Origin: Streptomyces sp. SCUT-3
GTDB lineage: Bacteria; Actinomycetota; Actinomycetes; Streptomycetales; Streptomycetaceae
Assembly (NCBI RefSeq): GCF_014083985.1
Contig: NZ_CP046907.1
Span: 2,398,001-2,462,000, forward strand
Length of the DNA: 64,000 nt
Direction of reading: 5' to 3'
This document shows, piece by piece, positions 50,554 through 59,322 of the stretch; the stretch's first letter is position 1, and every line of letters starts with the position of its first letter. The translations under genes and the position numbers were made by a program. The notes beneath the pieces are model-generated. The model saw nothing but the letters and a program-made list of their open reading frames with translations, made no database searches and was not told where the DNA came from.

Positions 50554-50722
50554 GTTCCCCCCGTGTTCACCGCAGGATCACTGCGCACCGATGTCCGGGG
50601 AGACCGGCAGCCGAAAGGCAGCAGTCAGCCCCGTCCCGTCCCCTCCCCCCGCGGAGGGAACTGCAGCGGCCACCCCGGGCAATCCACGAAGTTACCGTCG
50701 ATTAACCAGCCACAGCACGGAA

Positions 50723-50765
50723 GTCCCGGCATTCAGCGACGGCAAAGCAACCGCAAAGCCGGGAC
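50723..50765 (-). other. Long inverted repeat in the regulator leader RNA
   Basis: GTCCCGGC (50723-50730) and GCCGGGAC (50758-50765) are perfect complements 27 nt apart, just downstream of the regulator promoter. The leader of about 220 nt could fold around this stem. No upstream peptide was obvious. Confidence 0.4.
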
Positions 50766-50778
50766 ATTTCCGTGACCG

Positions 50779-50808
50779 ACAGTAGAGCGGCCGACGCAGC
50801 TCAGTCAA
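50779..50808 (-). promoter_or_regulatory. Promoter for the regulator operon
   Basis: On the minus strand TTGACT (50808-50803), an 18-bp spacer and TACTGT (50784-50779) match vegetative promoters well. It lies in the 580-bp gap (50554-51133) between the regulators and the divergent GNAT gene. The remainder of the gap toward the GNAT shows no feature I can call. Confidence 0.65.
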
Positions 50809-51133
50809 CGATCTGCCCGTGAACACAGAAAAGCCGACGGCACCTGCTCGCCCACCTCCACGCGCCGGAGCACCGAAGTGTCACTTCGCCGACGGAAAAT
50901 GGCAGCAAACTGCATCCGCACCCCTGAATCCCCGGCGCCTCCCCCGGGGTCCCCTCACCCGGGACGCCCGGGCGCTGACGGTGAGTCACCGCGGGCGGGC
51001 CCGGTGTCCGGTAGGTGCCACGACCGGGCAATCCACCGTAATCGGCCCAACACCCCGCGGCGGCGGTACCGCCCGGACGCGCCCGCACCCCGGGAACACG
51101 CCCTCCCGGGCCGTCGGCGTTAGCCTGCGGAGC

Positions 51134-51661
51134 ATGATCCTCGAACCGCTCGCGGTGCCGGGCGGCACGCCGGACGCGCTGCCGGAACCGCTCCTGCTCG
51201 AGCTGACCGGGCTCTACCGCTCCGACCCGGCCTTCCAACGCATCAGCGGGGACTTCCCCGACCCCGACGACATCCGCCCCGAACAGGTCGTCGCCTCCCT
51301 CTCCGGAGAGCTGGAGCCCCCCTCCGCCGAGGTGCTGCTCGCCCGCGAGGGGCACCGCCTGGTCGGCATCGCCACCGTCCTCGCCGAGCACCCCGACCCG
51401 GACGACCCGGACCCCTGGATCGGCCTGCTGATGGTGCACGGCCAGGAGCAGCGCACCGGCTACGGACGCACCCTGGCCGGGCTGGTCGAGGACCGGCTGC
51501 GCGCAGCGGGGCACAGCGGCGTCCGCCTCGCCGTGCTGGAGGACAACCGCAGGGCCCTCGCCTTCTGGAGCTCCCTCGGCTACCGGGTGATCGACCACCG
51601 CGAGGACCGCCGCCTCCACCGCCCCTGCACGGTCATGCGCAAGGACCTGCACCCCGCCTGA
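51134..51661 (+). CDS. GNAT-family N-acetyltransferase
   Basis: A 175-residue GNAT with the acetyl-CoA loop HGQEQRTGYGRTLAGLVEDR near residue 112 and the final LAVLEDNRRALAFWSSLGYR strand-helix. It acetylates an amine of unknown identity. The ATG at 51134 has GCGGAG upstream; the frame is open for 100 codons further up but without family similarity. It is transcribed away from the cluster, so I place the cluster boundary before it. Confidence 0.88.
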   Translation: MILEPLAVPGGTPDALPEPLLLELTGLYRSDPAFQRISGDFPDPDDIRPEQVVASLSGELEPPSAEVLLAREGHRLVGIATVLAEHPDPDDPDPWIGLLMVHGQEQRTGYGRTLAGLVEDRLRAAGHSGVRLAVLEDNRRALAFWSSLGYRVIDHREDRRLHRPCTVMRKDLHPA

Positions 51662-51788
51662 CCCGGCCCGGCCCTCCCCGCCCCGCAGCCGCCCGGCGCC
51701 GCAGCCGCCCCGCAGCATCCTCGCACCGCAGCTCCCCGCCCCTCATCCCCGGTGCCGTGCCCGCCGTCGCCCGTGTCACCATCGACCG

Positions 51789-52277
51789 GTGATCGAGATC
51801 GGCTACTCCCTCTCCCTGCGGTTCCCCGACCCCCCGCAGACCGACTACCGCACGGCCGACGTCCGGGCCCTGCGGTACGACCTGTTCTGCGGCGACGTGT
51901 ACCTGGCCGTCGGCGAGCAGGAGCTGTCCACGGCCTGGGGATGGGTGCCGGTGCTCGACTTCGCCTGGGCCCTGTGCGACATCGTCGAGCGCGTCGACGC
52001 CGACCCGCTGGGCAGCCGCGCCTCCGCGCCGCAGACCGCCGAACTGGACTTCACCGAGTCCACCGACCGGCTGCGTTTCCTGCGCCGCTTCGGCTGGGTG
52101 GAGATCAGCGCCGACTGGCTCCCCGACACCGCGCCGCTGAGCGTCAACCACGCCGAGCTGCGCCGCGAGGCCCGCGACTTCCTCCAGGACCTGGTCGCCG
52201 ACCTGACCGACATGCACCCCGACCTGGACGACAACCCCGCGATCTGGGACCTGCGCGCCCGCTACCCCCGCGTCTGA
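51789..52277 (+). CDS. Hypothetical protein (162 aa)
   Basis: I do not recognise the function. The GTG at 51789 begins VIEIGYSLSLRFPDPPQTDY. The protein is acidic with several Trp (STAWGWVPVLDFAWAL, FGWVEISADW) and ends in an Asp-rich stretch (DLTDMHPDLDDNPAIWDL). There is no signal peptide or membrane helix. Its look is that of a small cytosolic Streptomyces-specific protein, possibly an immunity-type fold, but that is only an impression. Confidence 0.75.
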   Translation: MIEIGYSLSLRFPDPPQTDYRTADVRALRYDLFCGDVYLAVGEQELSTAWGWVPVLDFAWALCDIVERVDADPLGSRASAPQTAELDFTESTDRLRFLRRFGWVEISADWLPDTAPLSVNHAELRREARDFLQDLVADLTDMHPDLDDNPAIWDLRARYPRV

Positions 52278-52393
52278 CCCCGCACCCGCCCGTTCCCCAG
52301 TTCCCCCGTTCCGCGCAACCTGTCAGGCTGCGCGCCCGGTCCCGCACAGTCCGTCACTGCCCGGGCACGGCCCCCGTGGCTAGGGTCGGCAGC

Positions 52394-52750
52394 ATGAACA
52401 CACCCACGCCGAGCTTCGCCGTGCACGTGCCCGACGCCGAACTGGAGCCGGAGCCGCTGGACCCGGCGCAGGTCGTCGCCGGCGACCCGCAGGTGTCGGG
52501 GAAGGTGCTCTGGGAGTCCGAGGACGGCCGTCAGGTCCGCGGCATCTGGCAGATCACCCCGGGCACGGTCACCGACACCGAGGCCGACGAACTGTTCGTG
52601 GTCGTCTCCGGGCGGGCCACCGTCGAGGTCGAGGGCGGCGCCACCCTCGAGGTCGGCCCCGGCGACCTCGCCGTCCTCCGCGAGGGCGACCGCACCCGCT
52701 GGACGGTCCACGAGACCCTCCGGAAGGCCTACCAGATCACCCTCCCCTGA
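52394..52750 (+). CDS. Cupin-domain protein
   Basis: A 118-residue single cupin. The barrel is seen in VRGIWQITPGTVTDTEADEL, FVVVSGRATVEVEGGATLEV and GPGDLAVLREGDRTRWTVHE. The first cupin motif lacks the usual HxH (it has TDTEADELF), so metal binding is doubtful. It may be a small sugar- or ligand-binding protein of the DUF861 type. It stands alone with 116 bp upstream. Confidence 0.82.
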   Translation: MNTPTPSFAVHVPDAELEPEPLDPAQVVAGDPQVSGKVLWESEDGRQVRGIWQITPGTVTDTEADELFVVVSGRATVEVEGGATLEVGPGDLAVLREGDRTRWTVHETLRKAYQITLP

Positions 52751-52886
52751 CAGGGGCGGCCGGGGCGGCGAAGACCTGCGCGGCGCGGCGGCGAGTGGCA
52801 GGGTGGCCGGGGCGGCACCGGGCCGGCGTGACGGGCCGTACGGCGCCGCCCGCCCGTCCCGCCCCGAACGAAGGGAGAACAACGTC

Positions 52887-53192
52887 GTGAAGCCACTGAC
52901 CGACGACGAGATCGCCGAAGCCCTCCACGACCTGCCCGGATGGCGCGTCGTCGGCGACGAGCTGACCGCGGCCTACACCGTCGACCGCGACAAGGTCCCG
53001 CCGTTCTACACGGCGGTCGCCGCAGCCGAGGACGAGGCCGACCACCACGCCCGCGTCACCGTCCTGTACGGCACCGTCGCCTTCGCCGTGAACACCCACT
53101 CCCTGGGCGGGGCGATCACCTCCAAAGACACCGCCCTCGCCCGCCGCATCACCGGCCTGGCCGCCGAGTACGGCGCCGTCCCCGGCGGCTGA
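52887..53192 (+). CDS. 4a-hydroxytetrahydrobiopterin dehydratase (PCD/DCoH)
   Basis: A 101-residue pterin-4a-carbinolamine dehydratase. LTDDEIAEALHDLPGWRVVG is the family start; the active-site motif DEADHHARVTVLYGTV holds the two histidines, and VNTHSLGGAITSKDTALARRI the third region. It regenerates dihydrobiopterin after aromatic amino acid hydroxylation; many bacterial copies have no known hydroxylase partner, and none is in this window. The GTG start has AAGGGAG upstream. Confidence 0.92.
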   Translation: MKPLTDDEIAEALHDLPGWRVVGDELTAAYTVDRDKVPPFYTAVAAAEDEADHHARVTVLYGTVAFAVNTHSLGGAITSKDTALARRITGLAAEYGAVPGG

Positions 53193-53204
53193 CCGGCCGA
53201 AACC

Positions 53205-53223
53205 ATGAAGCAAGGCCCTTCAT
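53205..53223. promoter_or_regulatory. Palindrome before the toxin-antitoxin pair
   Basis: ATGAAG and CTTCAT flank a 7-nt spacer, 21 bp before the antitoxin start, in a locally AT-rich stretch. Ribbon-helix-helix antitoxins bind such operators to repress their own operon. Confidence 0.5.
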
Positions 53224-53244
53224 ATGGGGAGTATGGTGGTTTGT

Positions 53245-53517
53245 ATGGCTACTAGAAAAGTCACAGTGACCATCCCCGAAGAGCTGCTTGATGAAATCCG
53301 GGCCGACGCCGCGGAACGGGGTATCTCGGCATACGTGGCCGAAGCTCTGCAGCTCAAGCACGATCGTGACAAGCTCGTGGAACTGGTCGACTGGCTCCAG
53401 GAGGAGTACGGACCGGTCACCGACGAGGAGCACGCAGCCGCTCTGGCTGAAATCGACGAGATCGACGCGGAACACGCACGGCGACGGACACCGGGCGGGA
53501 ACGAGGCCGCCGCGTGA
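53245..53517 (+). CDS. Antitoxin, ribbon-helix-helix type
   Basis: A 90-residue protein starting MATRKVTVTIPEELLDEIRA, the beta-strand and first helix of a ribbon-helix-helix DNA-binding domain; the second helix is GISAYVAEALQLKHDR. The acidic C-terminal part (VTDEEHAAALAEIDEIDAEH) would wrap the toxin. I chose the ATG at 53245; one at 53224 would add MGSMVVC. Its stop overlaps the toxin start (GTGA). Confidence 0.85.
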   Translation: MATRKVTVTIPEELLDEIRADAAERGISAYVAEALQLKHDRDKLVELVDWLQEEYGPVTDEEHAAALAEIDEIDAEHARRRTPGGNEAAA

Positions 53518-53933
53518 ACCGCAGGGGCGCAAGCTCCCCGCCCTTGCGGGTTTTCGTACTCGACTGCGAGGCTCTCTCGCAGGCTGTACGCGGAGATCGG
53601 CGCATGATCACGCTGCTCGACGCCGCAGCACGGGGAGCCGCCGAGGTCGTGACCTCCCCGATGACCCTGGTCGAGGCGTACGACGGCCGGATCACGGAGA
53701 GCCGGTGGGACTGGGTGCTGTCCCGGGTCAAGGTGATGGGGATCGGCAAGGACGAAGCGCGCAGGGCCCGCCGACTGCTCGCCGGCGCCGGCCTGCACGG
53801 CCACAAGTACGCCATCGACGCGGTGCTGGCAGTCGTGGCCCGCGAGCAGAAGGGACAGGTGACCGTCTTCACTTCCGACGTGAGTGATCTGGAAGCACTG
53901 CTGCCGCCCACGGTCCTCGTGGCCAAGGTCTGA
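53514..53933 (+). CDS. PIN-domain toxin (VapC-like)
   Basis: A 139-residue PIN-domain protein. VFVLDCEALSQAV gives the first acidic residue, TLVEAYDG the conserved Glu region, KYAIDAVLAVVARE and VFTSDVSDLEAL the remaining acids. VapC toxins cut tRNA or rRNA. Coupling to the RHH antitoxin supports a VapBC-type pair. The first ten residues are not conserved. Confidence 0.83.
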   Translation: MNRRGASSPPLRVFVLDCEALSQAVRGDRRMITLLDAAARGAAEVVTSPMTLVEAYDGRITESRWDWVLSRVKVMGIGKDEARRARRLLAGAGLHGHKYAIDAVLAVVAREQKGQVTVFTSDVSDLEALLPPTVLVAKV

Positions 53934-53986
53934 AAACGCAGCGGGCCCGCCGGAACGGACGCCGCGCCCCTGACGGGCCGGGCGCC

Positions 53987-54013
53987 GCGGCCCGGGCCGT
54001 AGGCCCGGGCCGC
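53987..54013. terminator. 12-bp-stem bidirectional terminator
   Basis: GCGGCCCGGGCC and GGCCCGGGCCGC pair perfectly around a GTA loop. It lies between the stops of the toxin gene (plus) and the FG-GAP gene (minus), so it can end both. Confidence 0.75.
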
Positions 54014-54030
54014 GTTCCGCGGACGACCCG

Positions 54031-55530
54031 TCAGAGGGTGTCGGAGTACAGGTACGAGCTGTTCTCGTTGGCGAACGCCGAGCCGAAGCGGGCCTTCGCG
54101 GACGGGGCGCCGAGGTCGGCCGGGTTGACGGCGACCGCACCGGTGGCCGTCGCGCCGGTGGCGGTGCCGCGCAGCACCCAGACCGCGCCGGTGCCGTTCT
54201 CGTGCGCGGAGGCGGCGGCGAGTTCGGCCCTGCCGTCCCCGGTGACGTCGAGCAGCCGCACGGCGCCGCCGAAGCGGTCGCCGGCCTCGGCGACGCCCGG
54301 GACGCCCGCGGTGTCCTGGTGGAAGACCTGCGCGCCGGCGCCGCCGAGCCCGCCGGAGCCGCCCTTGAGCAGCACCACCGAGCCCGCCGCGGTCTTCGTG
54401 CCCAGGGCCTCGAAGGGGACGCCCGCGACGAGGTCGGCGTAGCCGTCGCCGTTGACGTCGCCCGCGTCGAGGCGGGCACCGAACTGGTCGCCCCGCTCCC
54501 CGGCGCCCGGGACGCCGGAGGTGTCCTGCGTGATCGTGGTGACGCGGGTCGTGCTGGGCCCCGTCGAGGTGCCGTAGTAGACCTTGACAGTGCCGGCGTC
54601 GTACGGGATGTCCTCGACGACGCCGTTCGGCATGTGGCGGACCGCGAGGTCGCCCTTGCCGTCCTTGTCGAAGTCGCCGACCACGCCGGTGACCGCGGAC
54701 GGCAGCGGGGTCGACGTCGTCGACAGGCCGGACGTGGTCCCGCGCCAGAACTTGCCGCCCCTGGCCATCTCCTCGAAGGAGTAGAAGGTGGCGAGGTCGT
54801 CGATGCCGTCCCCGGTCATGTCCCCGGCGGTGACCGCGTAGAGGCTCTCCTCCTCGCCGCCGGACAGGTCGGCCTTCTGCTCGCCGGCCGGGGCTCCGGC
54901 CCGGGTGAACGGGCCGAACAGCACCGAACGCAGGTTCCATTCGGTGCCGTGCCGCATCAGCAGGTCGGCGCGGCCGTCCCCGTTGAAGTCGCCCGCGGCG
55001 AGGTTCCCTCCGACGTCCCAGCCGGTGGAGCCGGCGGGCGCCTGGACGACCGCGGCGCCCTCCCCGGTGAGCCCGCCCGCACGGCCCCACAGCACGGTCA
55101 CCGTGCCGTGGCTGACGGTGGCGTCGACGCTCTCGCCCTGGCTGTGCACCGCGAGGTCGGTCAGCCCGTCCCCGTCGAGGTCGCGGGCGACCGTCTTGTA
55201 GCCGAACCGGTCCCCGGCCTCGGCCGCGCCCGGCACGCCCGCGGTGCTCTGGCTGACGATCGTGCGGGAGCCCGCACCGACCCCGGCAGCCGAGCCGTAC
55301 ATCACGACGACGTAGCCGGCCCCGGCCCGCCCGGAGACGGTGCCGTCGGGGGCGGTGACGACGAGGTCCTGGTAGCCGTCGCCGTTGAAGTCCTCCTTCA
55401 CCGGCGTGGAAACGGACGCCGCACCGGCCGCCGCGGCGGACGGCTGCGTACCGCCCGCCGCGTGTGCGACACCGCCGGTGAGGGCGGTGACAAGACCGAC
55501 AGCGGCTGCGCAGAGCGCGCGTTTGCGCAT
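54031..55530 (-). CDS. Secreted FG-GAP (integrin-alpha-like) beta-propeller protein
   Basis: A 499-residue exported protein. Residues 1-24 form a signal peptide (MRKRALCAAAVGLVTALTGG, cleavage after AHA). It then has seven FG-GAP repeats, each with a calcium loop: DFNGDGYQDL, DLDGDGLTDL, DFNGDGRADL, DMTGDGIDDL, DFDKDGKGDL, DVNGDGYADL and DVTGDGRAEL, enough for a full seven-bladed propeller. No catalytic domain is attached. GGAGG lies 5 nt before the ATG. Such proteins are common in Streptomyces surfaces, role mostly unknown. Confidence 0.93.
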   Translation of the reverse strand: MRKRALCAAAVGLVTALTGGVAHAAGGTQPSAAAAGAASVSTPVKEDFNGDGYQDLVVTAPDGTVSGRAGAGYVVVMYGSAAGVGAGSRTIVSQSTAGVPGAAEAGDRFGYKTVARDLDGDGLTDLAVHSQGESVDATVSHGTVTVLWGRAGGLTGEGAAVVQAPAGSTGWDVGGNLAAGDFNGDGRADLLMRHGTEWNLRSVLFGPFTRAGAPAGEQKADLSGGEEESLYAVTAGDMTGDGIDDLATFYSFEEMARGGKFWRGTTSGLSTTSTPLPSAVTGVVGDFDKDGKGDLAVRHMPNGVVEDIPYDAGTVKVYYGTSTGPSTTRVTTITQDTSGVPGAGERGDQFGARLDAGDVNGDGYADLVAGVPFEALGTKTAAGSVVLLKGGSGGLGGAGAQVFHQDTAGVPGVAEAGDRFGGAVRLLDVTGDGRAELAAASAHENGTGAVWVLRGTATGATATGAVAVNPADLGAPSAKARFGSAFANENSSYLYSDTL

Positions 55531-55715
55531 GATTCCTCCAGGGCCACGCAAGACGGAGGCGTGGCTTTCCGAAAGTGGGACCCGCGGCGTCCGCCAATGG
55601 TTGTGCAGGTGAACAGCCGGTTCACCGAAGGCGGCCGGCGCCCCGCCCGCCCGGGACGCGCCGTTCCTCCCCGCCCGCCGACGGCGGTGTCCGAGGCAGG
55701 ACCTAGCCTCCGGCC

Positions 55716-56213
55716 ATGAGCATGATCGGAGAGTACTTCCGCGTCCCGGCGGCCGAACTGGAGAAGGCACTCCGGGAGCCGGGCCTGGCCCTGCGCCTCG
55801 TCGCCGAGGCCCGGGAGGCGGAGGACGAGTCGCAGCCGCCGCCGACCGAGGCCCGGTGCTTCAGCACGTACAAGACCTGGGCCCTGCTGGACTTCCTGCT
55901 GCGGCGCTCCGGTTTCCCGGTGAACGTCGTCCACGGAGAGGAACTGTTCACCGAGGAGGACTGGGGGTACGGGCCCCCGCTGTACCTGCCCGCGGAACGG
56001 GTCCGGCTGGCCGCCGAGGCACTGCGCCGCACTCCGTACGACCGGCTCGTCGCAGGGGTCGACCACCGGGAGCCGGCCGAGGCCCGGGTGTACCCCCAGG
56101 GATGGGACAGCCCGGAGTCCCTCGACTGGGCCCGCGGCCGGTACGCGGAACTGGCCCTGTTCTTCGGGGCCGCGGCCCGGGACGGGGACGCGCTGCTCGT
56201 CTGGCTGGACTGA
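55716..56213 (+). CDS. DUF1877 family protein
   Basis: A 165-residue protein resembling DUF1877/YfbM. It starts MSMIGEYFRVPAAELEKALR, with STYKTWALLDFLLR, LAAEALRRTPYDRLVAGVD and YAELALFFGAAARDGDALLV as family-like segments. Function unknown. It is divergent from the FG-GAP gene across 185 bp. AGCCTCCGGCC precedes the start, a weak ribosome site. Confidence 0.8.
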   Translation: MSMIGEYFRVPAAELEKALREPGLALRLVAEAREAEDESQPPPTEARCFSTYKTWALLDFLLRRSGFPVNVVHGEELFTEEDWGYGPPLYLPAERVRLAAEALRRTPYDRLVAGVDHREPAEARVYPQGWDSPESLDWARGRYAELALFFGAAARDGDALLVWLD

Positions 56214-56240
56214 CCGCACCGGACCGTACCGGTGAGGTCG

Positions 56241-56747
56241 TCACCCGAGGCTCCGGCGCCACCGGATCTCGCCCTCGTGCCGTTCACCGGTGGGCGCGAG
56301 CCCGGCCGCAGCGGCCACCGCGGCGGATGCCCGGTGCCCGGGGTGGATGTGGGCGACGACGGCCTGCACCTGCTGCCGTTCGAGCCAGGCGACGAGCCCC
56401 CGGGCCGCTTCGGTGGCGATGCCCCTCCCCTGCCACGGGGTCCCCACCACCCAGGCGATCTCGGCGACGGAGCCGTGGCCGGAAGGGCCGGCCGTCGCCT
56501 GGACCGTGCCCGTGAGACGGTCCTCGTCACGGAGCCGGATCACCCAGTTCAGCCAGGAAACAGCCGGGTCGGGAGAGCCCGCGGTCATGCGCCGGTAGCG
56601 TGCACGCAGGGCGTCCGCGGTTTCCGGGGCGCCGCCGACGAAGGTGTGCAGGGCCGGATCGGACAGCACCGCGGCCATCTCCTCGGCGTGCTCGACGAGA
56701 AGCGGCAGCAGATCCAGCCGCCCGGTGCCGATGGCCTGGGCCTCCAC
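56241..56747 (-). CDS. GNAT-family N-acetyltransferase (RimJ-like)
   Basis: A 168-residue GNAT of the RimJ/RimL type. VIRLRDEDRLTGTVQATAG, IAWVVGTPWQGRGIATEAAR (acetyl-CoA loop Q-G-R-G-I-A) and AHIHPGHRASAAVAAAAGLA are the family marks. The GTG at 56747 is chosen because GGGGAGG lies 6 nt upstream and the protein then begins TGRLDLLPL as this subfamily does. Substrate unknown. It is convergent with the DUF1877 gene. Confidence 0.87.
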   Translation of the reverse strand: MEAQAIGTGRLDLLPLLVEHAEEMAAVLSDPALHTFVGGAPETADALRARYRRMTAGSPDPAVSWLNWVIRLRDEDRLTGTVQATAGPSGHGSVAEIAWVVGTPWQGRGIATEAARGLVAWLERQQVQAVVAHIHPGHRASAAVAAAAGLAPTGERHEGEIRWRRSLG

Positions 56748-56989
56748 GAAGCCTCCCCTTTCTCCCGGCAAGTGACCGGTCGCCGAACACACGGTCCGGG
56801 CGCCGGCCGGAGCGGGGCCCAGGTAGGAGCGCCGGCCCGTCCGCGCGGGGACCGGGCCGCACGCTACCGCGTCCCCGACGACGTGCCACCGCCGACGCGG
56901 CACCGCCGTACCCGGGTCCTCGGGGCCCGGCACCGCGCCCGGCGAAGCACCGGCCGACCGTCTGCCCCGACGTCTGCCCCGACGCACCG

Positions 56990-57916
56990 TCACGCCCTGG
57001 TGCGGAGAAACGTGTTGCCGGCGCGCAGCCACAGGAAGCCGTCACGGCCCTGGCCGCAGTGCATGACGACGCGGCCGGGCAGGCGGACCGCGCGCCGGTC
57101 GGTCACCGCCCATCCGGCCCCGTCCGACTCGGCTCGGACCAGTTCGACCGACGGCCGGTTGTGGTTGCGGACGGCCATGACCGCACGGTTGCCGCGCACG
57201 GCGAACTCGTCCGGGGCGTGCACCGGGCCGGGCCGGCTGACCACCTCCCCGGTCGACGGGGTGATCCGGGTCAGGAAGGTGCCGCTGCCGGTGCCGGAGT
57301 ACCAGACCAGCCACACCCGGTCGCCGTCGGTGGCGGCCGTGCAGCCCTGCAGGGGCCGGTCGGGGAGCCGGCCCCGGGGGCGCCACGTGACGCGGCCGTC
57401 GGAGTCCCAGCCCGCCAGGCCTGCCCGGCTCTCGGGATGGCTGCCGTAAATCCCCTCGTCGCCGTACGCGGTCCAGATGCCCCCGCTGCGGTCGGTCACC
57501 AGGACCGGGACGTCGTCGCCGATGCAGAAGGCCCCCGTCGGCTTCCCCTCGGCGGAGTACACCACGGCGTTCGGCTCCCAGGCCCCGTCGGCCTCCCCCC
57601 GGCGGCAGCGTCCCCCGGCCAGGAGCAGCCGCCCGCCCGGGAGCAGGGCCAGGTGTCCGGGGTTCTCCCGGATGCCGTTGAGCGGCGTGCGCTGCTTCCC
57701 GGGGGCGGTGAGGGTGACCAGCTCGCCGTCGAACGGGCCCCGCGGCCGCAACCCCACCCACCCCCGGGCGCCGCCGCGCCGCAGGTACCGCCGGTGGACC
57801 AGCAGGACCGCGAGCTCCCCCTCCGGCCCGACACTCCACCACAGCGCCCGCCGCCCCGCCCGGACGTCCGCCTCCGGCAGACTCCACACTTCCCGCATCC
57901 CGGCACGTCCCGACAC
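56990..57916 (-). CDS. Hypothetical protein, probable beta-propeller
   Basis: A protein of about 308 residues that I do not recognise at family level. Repeating strand motifs such as LALLPGGRLLLAGGRCR, VLVTDRSGGIWTAYGDEGIY, DGDRVWLVWYSGTG, FAVRGNRAVMAVRNHN and GRDGFLWLRAGNTF look like blades of a propeller. No signal peptide is seen, so it is probably cytosolic. Two GTG starts 3 bp apart (57916, 57919) follow GGGGAGGGGG. Confidence 0.78.
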   Translation of the reverse strand: MSGRAGMREVWSLPEADVRAGRRALWWSVGPEGELAVLLVHRRYLRRGGARGWVGLRPRGPFDGELVTLTAPGKQRTPLNGIRENPGHLALLPGGRLLLAGGRCRRGEADGAWEPNAVVYSAEGKPTGAFCIGDDVPVLVTDRSGGIWTAYGDEGIYGSHPESRAGLAGWDSDGRVTWRPRGRLPDRPLQGCTAATDGDRVWLVWYSGTGSGTFLTRITPSTGEVVSRPGPVHAPDEFAVRGNRAVMAVRNHNRPSVELVRAESDGAGWAVTDRRAVRLPGRVVMHCGQGRDGFLWLRAGNTFLRTRA

Positions 57917-58044
57917 CACGCCCCCTCCCCGAGGATGACCACTCACCCACCCGGCCGACCAGTACCGCTCAGTGTTACCGGTGGCGGGGCCACGGGTTCG
58001 GGATTTGCACCGGCAGCCGCAGGAGATGACGGGGCCGGCCCGGT

Positions 58045-58392
58045 TCACCGGGAGCTTCCCACGGGGCGGGCTGACAGGACGTAGCGGGTGGTGTCGTCGG
58101 CGAGAGTGAGTGCGTACAGCTCGCCGCCTGCGAGGGATGCCAGGGCACGTTCGTGTTCGGCGTGGTCGCCGAGCCAATGCAGGGCCGGTCGAGCGGGGGC
58201 CGGGTCGAGTTGGTCGGTCACGTCCTGGACACGAGAGCGGAGCCAACGCAGGGCGAGACGCGGGGTACTTGCCGGGTGAGAACCGAGCCAGAAGACGCGG
58301 TTGTCCTGGTGAGTGTGGGCAATGGCCTCACACCAGTACCCGTACCGGAGGGTGAGGCACTGGCGCAGTTGCAATTCGCCGGGGTTCAGCAC
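58045..58392 (-). CDS. Hypothetical protein paired with the RsbW-like gene
   Basis: A 115-residue protein, VLNPGELQLRQCLTLRYGYW at the start, with DNRVFWLGSHPASTPRLALR in the middle and LASLAGGELYALTLADDTTR near the end. I do not recognise a family. Its GTG overlaps the RsbW-like gene by 7 bp, so both are made together. Its many His and Trp residues give no clear motif. Confidence 0.72.
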   Translation of the reverse strand: MLNPGELQLRQCLTLRYGYWCEAIAHTHQDNRVFWLGSHPASTPRLALRWLRSRVQDVTDQLDPAPARPALHWLGDHAEHERALASLAGGELYALTLADDTTRYVLSARPVGSSR

Positions 58393-58793
58393 GGGACCGC
58401 TTGCGGAACCGAGGTCCGACCCAGGTGGACGGTAACCGTGTGACCGCGGTGGTCGCCGTGAATCTCGACGCGCTCGGCGAGAGCGTCGATGATGCCGAGT
58501 CCCCGGCCGCGGGGAGTGTCGTCACTGGGGTGTTCAACCCGTGGTGTGGTCTTGGCCCCTCCCGAGTCGGTCACCGCGATCATGACGGCTTGGTTCACGA
58601 GGGTGAGGGAGACGTGGAAGGTGCCCGCTTGGTTGCCACTGGCGGTGTGCACCAAGGCGTTGGTGCCGAGTTCGGTCACGATCAAGGCCGCGTCCTCGGC
58701 GCAGGGAAGGCCTCTGAGGACGTCACGGGTCCACCTGCGAGCCCTGGCGATCTCTTCGGGGGTCCCGGGGAAGGTGTGCTGATAGGGAGTCAT
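58386..58793 (-). CDS. RsbW-like ATP-binding protein (anti-sigma/HATPase_c_2)
   Basis: A 135-residue GHKL ATPase domain standing alone, as in Streptomyces anti-sigma-type regulators. The N box is VTELGTNALVHTASG, the G1 box VTDSGGAK, and the G2 box PRGRGLGIIDALAERV. Such proteins act as kinases or anti-sigma factors on STAS-type partners. It is divergent from the ABM/XRE pair across 214 bp; that promoter region contains a repeated GTAC element (about 58875-58895). Confidence 0.87.
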   Translation of the reverse strand: MTPYQHTFPGTPEEIARARRWTRDVLRGLPCAEDAALIVTELGTNALVHTASGNQAGTFHVSLTLVNQAVMIAVTDSGGAKTTPRVEHPSDDTPRGRGLGIIDALAERVEIHGDHRGHTVTVHLGRTSVPQAVPC

Positions 58794-59007
58794 GGTGCTT
58801 CTCCAGGGCAGTGACCTGCGGTTTTCTGTGTCAGACAGCTAGAGCCGCCATCACGGACACATTCAGCCGTACAATTAGTACTAGCACCGTACTCAAAGTG
58901 CGGATCCATTGAGGGCAAGAGCGTACTTTTCGTGCGGTCGTCAACCGCATAGCGTTCATGCCGTGGTGTGGTGCCGAGCCGAGACATCGACGGAAGAAGG
59001 GACCCGC

Positions 59008-59322
59008 ATGTTCGGGCTGATGGTGCGCTTCACCTGCAAGGACGAGGCTGCGGCGGCCGGGTTCGACGACCTGGTGGCACGGACCGGGGCACAGATCCGT
59101 GCGAACGAACCCGAAACGGTGATCTACGCGGTGCACCGTGTTGACGGCCGCCCCCTGGAGCGCGTCTTCTACGAGCTGTACCGGAACGAGGATGCGTTCG
59201 CCGCCCACGAGGCGCAGGAGTACGTGCGCGCCTTCCTCGCCGAGCGGGAGCAGTACCTGTCCTCCGTCGAGGTCGACTTCCTGGACCTGGTCTCGGGCAA
59301 GGGTGTGGACGTTGAGCACTGA
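59008..59322 (+). CDS. Antibiotic biosynthesis monooxygenase (ABM) domain protein
   Basis: A 104-residue ferredoxin-like ABM protein: FGLMVRFTCKDEAAAAGFDD, NEPETVIYAVHRVDGRPLER, YELYRNEDAFAAHEAQEYVR. ABM proteins range from cofactor-free oxygenases to heme-degrading or stress enzymes; the specific reaction is not visible. GAAGAAGG lies about 6 nt before the ATG. It overlaps the XRE regulator start, so the two are coupled. This pairing places it in a regulatory locus rather than the biosynthetic cluster 8 kb away. Confidence 0.88.
   Translation: MFGLMVRFTCKDEAAAAGFDDLVARTGAQIRANEPETVIYAVHRVDGRPLERVFYELYRNEDAFAAHEAQEYVRAFLAEREQYLSSVEVDFLDLVSGKGVDVEH

Noticed and set aside
59008-59322. ABM monooxygenase as part of the biosynthetic cluster
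   Set aside because: It is coupled to an XRE regulator 8 kb beyond the cluster, among ordinary regulatory genes.
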